Positions 1 through 5,489 of a stretch of DNA of 9,646 nt are shown here, piece by piece (the first letter of the stretch is position 1; each line of letters begins with the position of its first letter). Source of the stretch: a bacterium (GTDB lineage Archaea; Thermoproteota; Nitrososphaeria; Nitrososphaerales; Nitrososphaeraceae). The position numbers and the translations under genes were made by a program. The notes beneath the pieces are model-generated. The model was not told where the DNA came from. It made no database searches and was given only the letters and a program-made list of their open reading frames with translations. The stretch spans positions 1-9,646 of the forward strand of contig JACMIO010000085.1 in NCBI GenBank assembly GCA_014381105.1, given 5' to 3'.

Positions 1-302
1 AGGTAAGGTTGAGTAAGCACAGAAATTCCAACAGATCCAGAATTGGTCATTTGTATTGCTAGGTCCTTGGGAATTATCTGGGATTGGTCAAGAATTTTAC
101 CTTTTGATGGTGATGAAAATTTTAACTCTGAAATTATTGGAACATGAGTACATGTTAGAATTACTTTTCTAAGAGAAATTACAGTATGATTGGCATAGTC
201 ATATTTGTCTGCATCATACATACCCTCATCGACCGCTTTGTAGGAATTATCGGCCAATGTTTTAAGTCCAGTTTCTCTTGAAAAAAATTTACTCAAAGTC
301 AC
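1..302 (-). CDS. trpC: Indole-3-glycerol-phosphate synthase, N-terminal part (runs off left edge)
   Basis: This enzyme closes the indole ring of 1-(2-carboxyphenylamino)-1-deoxyribulose 5-phosphate, a late step of tryptophan synthesis in the cytoplasm. About 100 codons are visible. The frame reads through an N-terminal helical stretch, then the family signature PIISELKFSSPSKG, in which the Lys and the SPSKG loop belong to the active site. It then reaches SGSVGISVLTQPYL, the strand and loop that precede the next catalytic elements of the TIM barrel. The rest lies beyond position 1. An in-frame TGA precedes the ORF, and the only starts ahead of the conserved region are GTG at 302 and TTG at 296. 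The TATA-like box at 328-335 predicts transcription from about 305, so GTG 302 is preferred. The family assignment is confident from motifs; the exact start is not. Confidence 0.88.
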   Translation of the reverse strand, partial: MTLSKFFSRETGLKTLADNSYKAVDEGMYDADKYDYANHTVISLRKVILTCTHVPIISELKFSSPSKGKILDQSQIIPKDLAIQMTNSGSVGISVLTQPY

Positions 303-456
303 ATCTGAAAGTAATCTTACTTTTAATCATATAACTGTATTCGGCGGTATACCCAATTAAAGTGAGGCTGGGATGTGTTTTATAGTTACCACAATATTTT
401 TTATCTCTTCGCAACTGCCAATATGACCTCAATGCCTCTACCTTCTGAGTAATCAT
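289..456 (-). CDS. Candidate 55-residue ORF upstream of and overlapping trpC (unproven)
   Basis: An ATG at 456 opens a frame of 55 residues ending in TAA at 289-291, overlapping the first bases of trpC in another frame. The frame is open even further upstream, to about position 506. The product would be basic and aromatic-rich in its N-terminal half (YWQLRRDKKYCGNYK) and I recognise no family. Codon choice is not obviously random. However, I see no TATA box or Shine-Dalgarno sequence at a suitable distance from 456, and the putative trpC promoter lies inside it. It could be a real small gene, a decayed fragment or chance, and I lean towards chance. Confidence 0.2.
   Translation of the reverse strand: MITQKVEALRSYWQLRRDKKYCGNYKTHPSLTLIGYTAEYSYMIKSKITFRCDFE
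328..335 (-). promoter_or_regulatory. TATA-like box for trpC
   Basis: Minus-strand TTATATGA is centred about 26-27 bases before position 305, placing the transcription start a few bases ahead of the GTG at 302. The GGTATACC palindrome lies ten bases further upstream. Confidence 0.4.
346..354. repeat. GGTATACCC, copy 1 (palindrome next to trpC promoter)
   Basis: The 8-base perfect palindrome GGTATACC plus one C. The same nonamer recurs at 499-507. Each copy sits about ten bases upstream of the TATA-like box of one of the two divergent genes, the position expected for an archaeal regulator binding site. Confidence 0.35.
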
Positions 457-498
457 AAGTGAAGCAGTCGTTAAGCATGAGTGGAAGTTTGATAGACT

Positions 499-507
499 GG
501 TATACCC
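499..507. repeat. GGTATACCC, copy 2 (palindrome next to promoter of exported protein gene)
   Basis: Second copy of the nonamer found at 346-354. It ends nine bases before the TATA-like box at 517-526. Confidence 0.35.
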
Positions 508-516
508 CTAGAATCC

Positions 517-526
517 TTAAATAAAA
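517..526 (+). promoter_or_regulatory. TATA box for exported repeat protein
   Basis: TTAAATAAAA is centred about 24 bases before the ATG at 545, as expected for a leaderless archaeal message. The box directly abuts the alternative ATG at 527, which would therefore lie upstream of the transcription start; this decides the start in favour of 545. Confidence 0.55.
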
Positions 527-544
527 ATGGCGCATCTTATACTT

Positions 545-910
545 ATGAATAAGACAGTCGTTATAATTGCAGCTACAATATTGATGATAACAATCACTAC
601 ATTACCAAACAACTTGGGTGCTCAAAATGTGACAGAAAATGACTCTTATGCTACTGGCAGTCTAATGGCCTCGGCTAACCGAACCACTTCCGAGCTAGGG
701 CAAAACGCTTCTTTGGTATTGAATAAGGCAGGCGAAGAAGTAGGTTCTACACTAAATCAGCTTGGGCAAAATTTGAGCGATGTCGGCTCAGAGATTGGCT
801 CAGAAATATTGAATGAGACAGAAAAGACCGCTAAAAAAGTTGGCGTAGGTGCAGCCGATGTACTTAGCAACATAAGCGGCGAAATAAAAGAAGGAATAAC
901 AGGTAAGTAG
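545..910 (+). CDS. Exported, N-glycosylation-site-rich amphipathic repeat protein, unknown function
   Basis: I recognise no family by name. The 121-residue product starts MNKTVVIIAATILMIT, a typical Sec signal peptide or anchor, with likely cleavage near the NLGAQ stretch. The remaining 95 or so residues are hydrophilic, rich in Asn, Ser, Glu and Gly, and contain seven N-x-S/T sequons. LGQNAS and LGQNLS lie exactly 22 residues apart, and small or hydrophobic residues recur, suggesting 11-residue amphipathic helical repeats like those of LEA or apolipoprotein-type proteins. There is no cysteine. An ATG at 527 would add six residues but sits against the TATA box, so 545 is chosen. The gene is divergent from trpC and convergent with the small zinc protein at 935-1063. 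A role at the cell surface, for example in the glycosylated envelope or against desiccation, is inference. Confidence 0.7.
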   Translation: MNKTVVIIAATILMITITTLPNNLGAQNVTENDSYATGSLMASANRTTSELGQNASLVLNKAGEEVGSTLNQLGQNLSDVGSEIGSEILNETEKTAKKVGVGAADVLSNISGEIKEGITGK

Positions 911-934
911 GATTATTTTATCTTGCACTTTTTG

Positions 935-1063
935 TTACCGTTTTCTATATTCGGGGCAGACACATCTCTTACAAGAATGTGCAGTTTCTCCTCCCGTTAA
1001 ATAAAACTGGTGATGATTTCTAGTATGGCCACAAATGCACAAATCGGATTTAGCCTCCGCCAT
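935..1063 (-). CDS. 42-residue zinc-binding microprotein
   Basis: A short ATG-to-TAA frame encodes 42 residues dominated by potential metal ligands. C9 and C11 fall in CICGH, with H13, H17 and H18; after a GG turn come H29, C31, C34 and C36 in HSCKRCVC, and the protein ends in a basic PEYRKR. The pattern C-x-C-G-H, then H, then C-x2-C-x-C followed by an aromatic-basic tail recurs in small bacterial and archaeal zinc-ribbon proteins of unknown function. The density of ligands in symmetric pairs argues strongly that the frame is translated. A TATA-like TAAATTAA at 1099-1106 on the minus strand would give a leader of about 13 bases. It is convergent with the exported protein gene, 24 bases away. 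A role in nucleic-acid or protein binding is possible but not shown. Confidence 0.7.
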   Translation of the reverse strand: MAEAKSDLCICGHTRNHHQFYLTGGETAHSCKRCVCPEYRKR

Positions 1064-1098
1064 GTTAGTCTAGTTAAATAAATTGAATACCTAACTCT

Positions 1099-1106
1099 TT
1101 AATTTA
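1099..1106 (-). promoter_or_regulatory. TATA-like box for zinc microprotein
   Basis: Minus-strand TAAATTAA is centred about 39 bases before the ATG at 1063, predicting a short leader. A second AT-rich stretch lies closer to the ATG (about 1071-1083), so the assignment is uncertain. Confidence 0.3.
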
Positions 1107-1230
1107 TCGTAATATAGAATTGTTTTTCATTCTACTTATGAAAGGTTACATTATTAGAATTAGAAATATAGAAGTTTAATTCGACAATATATTAACGTAG
1201 AAGCGTGTCTTTATCTTTACTGTGGTCATT

Positions 1231-1533
1231 CTAGGATAAACTATTGTCGAAGTAGAGATTTGTATTTCTGATACCTTGGTCCAATATTTTCACGTGAAAC
1301 CTATGATTACATTTCCCACAAGATAGGATGCCCGCCACGTAGAACGTCAATCCGATATCCTTAGTAGGACTAGTCGGAGGGTCGCCGTGATCCTTAATTC
1401 CTTCGAGATGTGAATCGGCATCTATTATTTCTAGGTTCTTCGAGCCACACCTAATACAAGAAAATCTAGTTGACTTAAAATCATTTATGATTCGTTTATA
1501 GTCCTTCTCTTTAACAGAATATTCCTTCCTCAT
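1231..1533 (-). CDS. Zinc-ribbon protein, 100 residues, unknown function
   Basis: The protein begins with a basic, probably helical stretch of about 22 residues, followed by a four-cysteine zinc ribbon. The first knuckle is CIRCGS (C26, C29) and the second CGKCNH (C72, C75). A 42-residue insert between the knuckles contains an Asp/His/Pro-rich loop around residues 38-57 and a hydrophobic strand (LTFYVAGIL). The second knuckle is followed by a strand-like RFHVKIL. The ribbon fold is a sound reading of the cysteine spacing; its target is not evident. There is no signal peptide or membrane segment, so it is cytoplasmic. The ATG at 1533 is supported by a TATA-like box at 1561-1568. It is separated from its neighbours by AT-rich intergenic DNA, so probably monocistronic. 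Confidence 0.75.
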   Translation of the reverse strand: MRKEYSVKEKDYKRIINDFKSTRFSCIRCGSKNLEIIDADSHLEGIKDHGDPPTSPTKDIGLTFYVAGILSCGKCNHRFHVKILDQGIRNTNLYFDNSLS

Positions 1534-1560
1534 ATTCTTACCATACCAATATTCTATTAA

Positions 1561-1568
1561 AATTTATA
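1561..1568 (-). promoter_or_regulatory. TATA box for zinc-ribbon gene
   Basis: Minus-strand TATAAATT is centred about 31 bases before the ATG at 1533, predicting a leader of about five bases. Confidence 0.5.
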
Positions 1569-1645
1569 CATTATGTCCTTAAGATTAGTATCAAAGGAAT
1601 GTGACTGGATTCGACTGTATGGGCCATTCAATTTTGCCTGAATAT

Positions 1646-1673
1646 TTGGGACATTGTCTATAACAGTGTCCAA
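1646..1673. other. Intergenic hairpin with 9-bp stem
   Basis: GGACATTGT at 1649-1657 pairs with ACAGTGTCC at 1663-1671 across a five-base loop (CTATA), with one G-U pair. Two more A-T pairs are possible beyond a bulged G. It lies about 20 bases upstream of the TATA-like box of the following plus-strand gene, with no T-run after it. A protein-binding dyad is more likely than a terminator. Confidence 0.35.
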
Positions 1674-1693
1674 TCTTGCCTCAAATAAGAAAT

Positions 1694-1700
1694 CTTATAT
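1694..1700 (+). promoter_or_regulatory. TATA-like box for FxLYD-like exported protein
   Basis: CTTATAT is centred about 27-28 bases before the ATG at 1725, fitting a leaderless message and supporting that start over the in-frame ATG at 1743. Confidence 0.45.
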
Positions 1701-1724
1701 CCATGCGGTAATATCGTCAAAATA

Positions 1725-2135
1725 ATGACAGCGAAGAGAGCAATGAGATCCATTATTTTCTTGATCCTATTATCATCAATTGTAATACTTTTTGCTCCGG
1801 TAGAAACGATAGCCACAAGCAATCTAAAACAAATACCTTCTGAAGCAACTGATTTTCCAGGAAATAATCAAGAGGCAGTGGAGATTCAAGTTACTGTGGC
1901 AAAAAAAGACACCATTGGCGACTATCATATGAAGGGTGAAACCACACTACAGTTTGTAAGAGTTACTGGACACTTCCTTAATGATAATAATCAAACTGTA
2001 GGTGTTACTAGCTGCTGTTATACTGAACCTACGGACATTGAATCCGGACATACGGGGACATTTGATAGTTTTGTCGGTAAGGAGGATCTCTCGGAGACGC
2101 CAAATTCATTTAGACTATCGTTTGATTGGAATTAA
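1725..2135 (+). CDS. Exported protein with a FxLYD-like beta domain
   Basis: The 136-residue product has a basic N-terminus (MTAKRAMR) followed by a hydrophobic core of about 20 residues, then VETIA as a plausible signal-peptidase region. The rest is extracytoplasmic. Residues of about 50-136 resemble the FxLYD-type immunoglobulin-like fold common in secreted thaumarchaeal proteins. They read as a strand ending in VRVTGHFLNDNNQTVG, then CCYTEPTDIESGHTGTF (the usual aromatic, T-P/D, PG/SG turn before the last strands), ending in FRLSFDW. A vicinal cysteine pair in TSCCYT is unusual for the fold. The domain assignment rests on pattern similarity only. Such domains usually mediate binding or serve as structural modules. 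The gene has its own promoter and no evident operon partner. Confidence 0.65.
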   Translation: MTAKRAMRSIIFLILLSSIVILFAPVETIATSNLKQIPSEATDFPGNNQEAVEIQVTVAKKDTIGDYHMKGETTLQFVRVTGHFLNDNNQTVGVTSCCYTEPTDIESGHTGTFDSFVGKEDLSETPNSFRLSFDWN

Positions 2136-2253
2136 CTGTATTTGACCGCAGATGCCGTTTAAAAGATGTAAATGGGCGATATTAAATCGATGAGATAATA
2201 CCGATTTTCTCTAACGAACACGATTGTTTTTGAAGAGCGCGCTAAGGTTAATT

Positions 2254-2262
2254 AATAAATAT
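2254..2262 (+). promoter_or_regulatory. TATA box for orc1/cdc6-like gene
   Basis: AATAAATAT in an AT-rich stretch, centred about 36 bases before the TTG start at 2294, predicts a leader of about eight to ten bases. Confidence 0.4.
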
Positions 2263-2293
2263 ATTATGATCATCCTATCAATCTAGTTGAGAA

Positions 2294-3451
2294 TTGTCAG
2301 AAAGTAACATATTCCTTGATAGGTCAAAGCTGTCGGCAAGATACATACCCAATGAGATTCACCATAGAGAAAAAGAAATGTCGCTGTTGCTTACGATGTT
2401 CAAAGACTCATACAGCAAACCAGATGAATTCTTGTTTTCTACCCCACAGATAATAGGAAGGTCAGGAATAGGAAAGACATCAACAATAATAAAATTTTCA
2501 AACATGCTAGAAAGTGAATTTACCAAAGCTGGACTAACACTCAAGGTTGCCTACATAAACCTGAAACTTCAAGGTGGGAATAAATATGCAGTTTATCGGT
2601 TTCTATTAGAAAAAATTGCACCCGAATTGCCGTCACAGGGACTAAGTGCGGAGGAGATGTTGAGATATCTTCTTTCATACTTGTATGAAAACAAATTATA
2701 CACTTTGATTATTTTGGATGAAATTGAATTCCTGTTACGCTCAAACAAAGACAGTGGTATAATCTATGACTTTACTCGTCTCAATGAATTTGACCTGTCT
2801 AAACATTGTAATGTTATCGGCGTTATATTCATAGCAAGGAGTACAGATTTTCATGATAAGATTGATAGTTCAGAATTAAGTACTCTGGGAAGAATACCAA
2901 TTGAGTTTTTGCCTTATTCCGTGGAGCAAATAAGTGATATCCTAGTTACCAGAACTTCAGAATCATTCAATACTAAAGTTGTAGGAACTGATATAATTGA
3001 TGAAGTATCACTTATTACAACATCTTCTCAAGTTGGCGGAGATGTTAGGTATGCTCTTGATCTATTGCTATATGCAGGGAATCTGGCAGAGACAAACGGA
3101 AGCGATAGAATAACATTAGAACAAATTCGTAAAGTCCACGGCTACAACAGACCATCGATTACAATTGAGGATTTGAAAGAACTTCCCAAGAGTTATTTGC
3201 TTACACTAATGGCCATATTAAAAGTACAAAGTAAAAGAAAAAAACAATATATCGAGCTAAAGGAAATTCGGACCTTCGCACTTGAATTGGCTGAAGAATA
3301 TAAGGTTAAGAAATTTGAATTCGAGGACTGCATGAACGATCTCCTCGATAGAAAAATAATTGAAATGAAATCACTAAAGGAAATAGGAATGAACATAACA
3401 TCGTTAGTTGAATTAGAACCTTTATTAGAACAGCAGATAAATAAAAAATAA
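2294..3451 (+). CDS. Orc1/Cdc6-type AAA+ ATPase (replication initiator family), divergent
   Basis: Family members bind origins and load the MCM helicase. The 385-residue length is normal. The N-terminal signature YIPNEIHHREKEM (17-29) is typical of Orc1/Cdc6. Walker A is GRSGIGKTS (55-63), Walker B LIILDEIE (138-145), the PIEFLPYSVEQISDIL segment (202-217) matches the AAA+ lid entry, and sensor 2 is GGDVRYALDLL with R252. The last 100 or so residues look like the C-terminal winged helix. The Asn expected at sensor 1 (ISND-like in classical members) is not seen: the strand reads VIGVIFIARST (174-184). The basic residue usual before the SSL-like segment is also not obvious. It may be a paralogue rather than the main initiator. 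The start is TTG at 2294. The stop overlaps the next gene by one base, so the two are probably translated together. Confidence 0.85.
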   Translation: MSESNIFLDRSKLSARYIPNEIHHREKEMSLLLTMFKDSYSKPDEFLFSTPQIIGRSGIGKTSTIIKFSNMLESEFTKAGLTLKVAYINLKLQGGNKYAVYRFLLEKIAPELPSQGLSAEEMLRYLLSYLYENKLYTLIILDEIEFLLRSNKDSGIIYDFTRLNEFDLSKHCNVIGVIFIARSTDFHDKIDSSELSTLGRIPIEFLPYSVEQISDILVTRTSESFNTKVVGTDIIDEVSLITTSSQVGGDVRYALDLLLYAGNLAETNGSDRITLEQIRKVHGYNRPSITIEDLKELPKSYLLTLMAILKVQSKRKKQYIELKEIRTFALELAEEYKVKKFEFEDCMNDLLDRKIIEMKSLKEIGMNITSLVELEPLLEQQINKK

Positions 3452-3741
3452 TGGATTATGATAGTAAGACCATCATTGAAAATGGTATCGGAACTATAGG
3501 AAAAATCAAGATAATAAAAGCCCTAGCTGAAGAAAATAAAATGGTAACCATTTATGTTCTCCATAAAAGAACTGGATTAAAGAGAGAAGATATCAAACGA
3601 AATCTTAAAGATTTGCGTAGCATTGATTGGATCAAAGAAAAAAAAATGGCAAATACTATGTATCTTCTTAATAAAGACAATGAATATGTGAATGCCATCA
3701 TTGGTTTTTTTGCTCACGTAGGCTATATTGGACAAGCCTGA
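3451..3741 (+). CDS. Small winged-helix protein coupled to the Orc1/Cdc6 gene
   Basis: The ATG shares its A with the TAA of the Orc1/Cdc6 gene (TAATG), a classic translational coupling arrangement. The 96-residue product fits a compact winged helix. A first helix at about 14-27 (IGKIKIIKALAEEN) is followed by a short strand and helix (TIYVLHKRTGL). The recognition helix is REDIKRNLKDLRSIDWI (about 45-61), and the wing is KEKKMANTMYLL. A hydrophobic C-terminal helix (about 78-94) may serve dimerisation. The protein is basic overall, consistent with DNA binding. I do not recognise a named family. The coupling suggests it works with, or regulates, the ATPase encoded upstream. Transcription into pyrG is possible, but pyrG has a promoter of its own. 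Confidence 0.75.
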   Translation: MDYDSKTIIENGIGTIGKIKIIKALAEENKMVTIYVLHKRTGLKREDIKRNLKDLRSIDWIKEKKMANTMYLLNKDNEYVNAIIGFFAHVGYIGQA

Positions 3742-3800
3742 AACTAATCTGGTTACAAAGATTCTAAAGAATTATATCTTTATTGATGGTCTTGACTCAC

Positions 3801-3808
3801 TTTAAAAT
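3801..3808 (+). promoter_or_regulatory. TATA box for pyrG
   Basis: TTTAAAAT lies about 58 bases before the pyrG start. With a start site near 3831 it would leave a leader of about 32 bases, long enough to contain the Shine-Dalgarno-like sequence at 3841-3847. Confidence 0.45.
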
Positions 3809-3840
3809 TACAAGACAAGATAATCTGAAAACGATTAAAA

Positions 3841-3847
3841 AGGTGAG
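3841..3847 (+). promoter_or_regulatory. Shine-Dalgarno-like sequence for pyrG
   Basis: AGGTGAG matches the complement of the archaeal 16S rRNA tail. Its 15-base distance to the GTG at 3863 is longer than usual. It is the only gene in the window where I see such a site in a leader. Confidence 0.45.
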
Positions 3848-3862
3848 AAAATAAACTCTAAT

Positions 3863-5482
3863 GTGCGGTATAGACAGAGCAAACCCGGCAGCAAATTTCC
3901 CAAGTTCATTTTTATCACTGGAGGAGTAATGTCAGGTCTTGGAAAAGGAATAGATGCTTCTTCTGTTGCAAAGCTATTACAGTTAACAGGCTTAAAAGTG
4001 ACCTGCACAAAGATTGATCCGTATGTGAATTATGACGCAGGAACGATGAATCCTACTGCACATGGAGAGGTATTTGTTACAGACGACGGCGGAGAATGCG
4101 ATATGGATATGGGAAATTACGAGAGGTTTCTTAACACACCCATGACAAAATGGCACAATATTACTACTGGAAGGATCTATTCAGATGTAATAAGAGCTGA
4201 AAGAGAAGGCAAGTATCTGGGTCAATGCGTCCAAATAATACCTCATGTAACAGACGTTATAAAAAAAAGTCTAAAGAACCTGGCCAAAGGTTACGATGTT
4301 TTAGTTGTTGAATGTGGTGGAACAGTTGGCGACATAGAAAGTCTACCATTCCTGGAATCCTTCAGACAAATGGAGTTAGAAGAAGGCGATACTGAAACTT
4401 TATTCATACATGTAACGCTTGCTCCAATTTTGGATGTGGTTGGTGAACAAAAAACAAAACCTACACAGCACAGTGTTCAGGAACTCCGGAGGATTGGAAT
4501 CCACCCACATATACTTGCAGTAAGATGCCAAAAACCACTGAGTAAGGAAGCAAGGCACAAGATTTCTATGTTTGCTAGCATTAGAGAGGAATGTGTTATT
4601 TCAAGCCATGATTGTTATTCGATTTATGAAGTTCCCGAAATATTAAAAGATCAAGGAATTGTTGATGTAATCTCTGACAAGCTTGATCTAAAAAACCGTA
4701 ACATAAGCTGGACTCAATGGAAAAGAGTAACAAATTCTTTTACTAACTTTTCAGGAAATGTAAACATAGGTATTGTTGGTAAATATGTAAATTTGCCAGA
4801 TAGCTATGTGAGTGTATACCAAGCGTTGTTGCATTCATCGGCAAAACTGGGTAAGAAGTTAGGTGTTGAGTGGATTGATTCTGAAAGGTTTGAGAATGGG
4901 AATAAAAATGAAGTGAAATTCTTGAACAAGTTTGATGGAATCCTCGTCCCTGGAGGATTTGGGGCTAGAGGAAGTGAAGGAATAATAAATTCCATAAACT
5001 ATGCCAGACAAAAGGATATACCATTTTTGGGAATCTGTTTTGGATTTCAACTTTCGTTAATAGAATTTGCAAGGAATAAATGCGGAATAGTAGGTGCCAG
5101 TTCACAGGAATTTAATCATAGTAATAACTCATTGGTAAAATTCATGCCTGAACAGGAGCATACTGTAGACCTTGGAGGCACAATGAGACTGGGAAACCAT
5201 GATATAACAATAGTTCCCAAGACACTAGCCAGTTCCATATATCGAAATAAGAAAATTGGGCGAAGACACAGACACAGGTACGAATTTAATCAGGAATACA
5301 GACGGGTCATTGAAGAAAACGGCATGGTGTTGTCAGGTCATTCTGATAAAGGGAGAAGAATAGAAATTCTTGAGTTTCCAACAAACAAGTTCTTTTTCGC
5401 TGTTCAGTATCATTCAGAATTTAGCAGTATACCAGGCAAACCCGAAGAAGCATTTGAAGCATTCATAACATCCTGTGTCTAA
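3863..5482 (+). CDS. pyrG: CTP synthase (glutamine-hydrolysing)
   Basis: This cytoplasmic enzyme aminates UTP to CTP using ATP and glutamine, the last step of pyrimidine nucleotide synthesis. The 539-residue length is normal. The synthetase domain (about 12-275) starts with the P-loop TGGVMSGLGKGI (19-30), followed by KIDPYVNYDAGTMNPTAHGE, DMDMGNYERF and KTKPTQHSVQELRRIGI, all family signatures. The class I glutamine amidotransferase domain (about 295-539) has the oxyanion strand PGGFGARGSEG, the nucleophile C392 in GICFGFQ, and the His-Glu pair H517 and E519 in YHSEF. All catalytic residues are present. The first residues are a short basic extension before the P-loop strand. The start is GTG at 3863, since an in-frame stop lies at 3836-3838 and no other start codon follows it. 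An out-of-frame ATG begins two bases earlier. It ends seven bases from the convergent NAD kinase gene. Confidence 0.97.
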   Translation: MRYRQSKPGSKFPKFIFITGGVMSGLGKGIDASSVAKLLQLTGLKVTCTKIDPYVNYDAGTMNPTAHGEVFVTDDGGECDMDMGNYERFLNTPMTKWHNITTGRIYSDVIRAEREGKYLGQCVQIIPHVTDVIKKSLKNLAKGYDVLVVECGGTVGDIESLPFLESFRQMELEEGDTETLFIHVTLAPILDVVGEQKTKPTQHSVQELRRIGIHPHILAVRCQKPLSKEARHKISMFASIREECVISSHDCYSIYEVPEILKDQGIVDVISDKLDLKNRNISWTQWKRVTNSFTNFSGNVNIGIVGKYVNLPDSYVSVYQALLHSSAKLGKKLGVEWIDSERFENGNKNEVKFLNKFDGILVPGGFGARGSEGIINSINYARQKDIPFLGICFGFQLSLIEFARNKCGIVGASSQEFNHSNNSLVKFMPEQEHTVDLGGTMRLGNHDITIVPKTLASSIYRNKKIGRRHRHRYEFNQEYRRVIEENGMVLSGHSDKGRRIEILEFPTNKFFFAVQYHSEFSSIPGKPEEAFEAFITSCV

Positions 5483-5489
5483 ATCATAT

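Noticed and set aside
1602..1625. TTCGA motif resembling a tRNA T-loop
   Set aside because: The flanking bases do not form the 5-bp T-stem, and no acceptor or anticodon arm can be drawn.
1557..1673. 38-residue TTG-initiated minus-strand frame between the zinc-ribbon gene and the exported protein gene
   Set aside because: The sequence is protein-like, but there is no recognisable motif, no promoter at the right distance, and it overlaps the TATA box of the zinc-ribbon gene.
2136..2293. Replication origin next to the Orc1/Cdc6 gene
   Set aside because: Archaeal origins often lie beside cdc6 genes, and this gap is AT-rich, but I see no repeated origin recognition boxes or inverted pairs of them. 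A skew analysis over a larger region would be needed.
2359..3396. Minus-strand ORFs inside the Orc1/Cdc6 gene
   Set aside because: Shadows in an alternative frame of an AT-rich gene; no promoter or conserved motif.
3757..3781. Weak hairpin after the small winged-helix gene as a terminator
   Set aside because: Only five plus three pairs with an asymmetric bulge and no T-run following.
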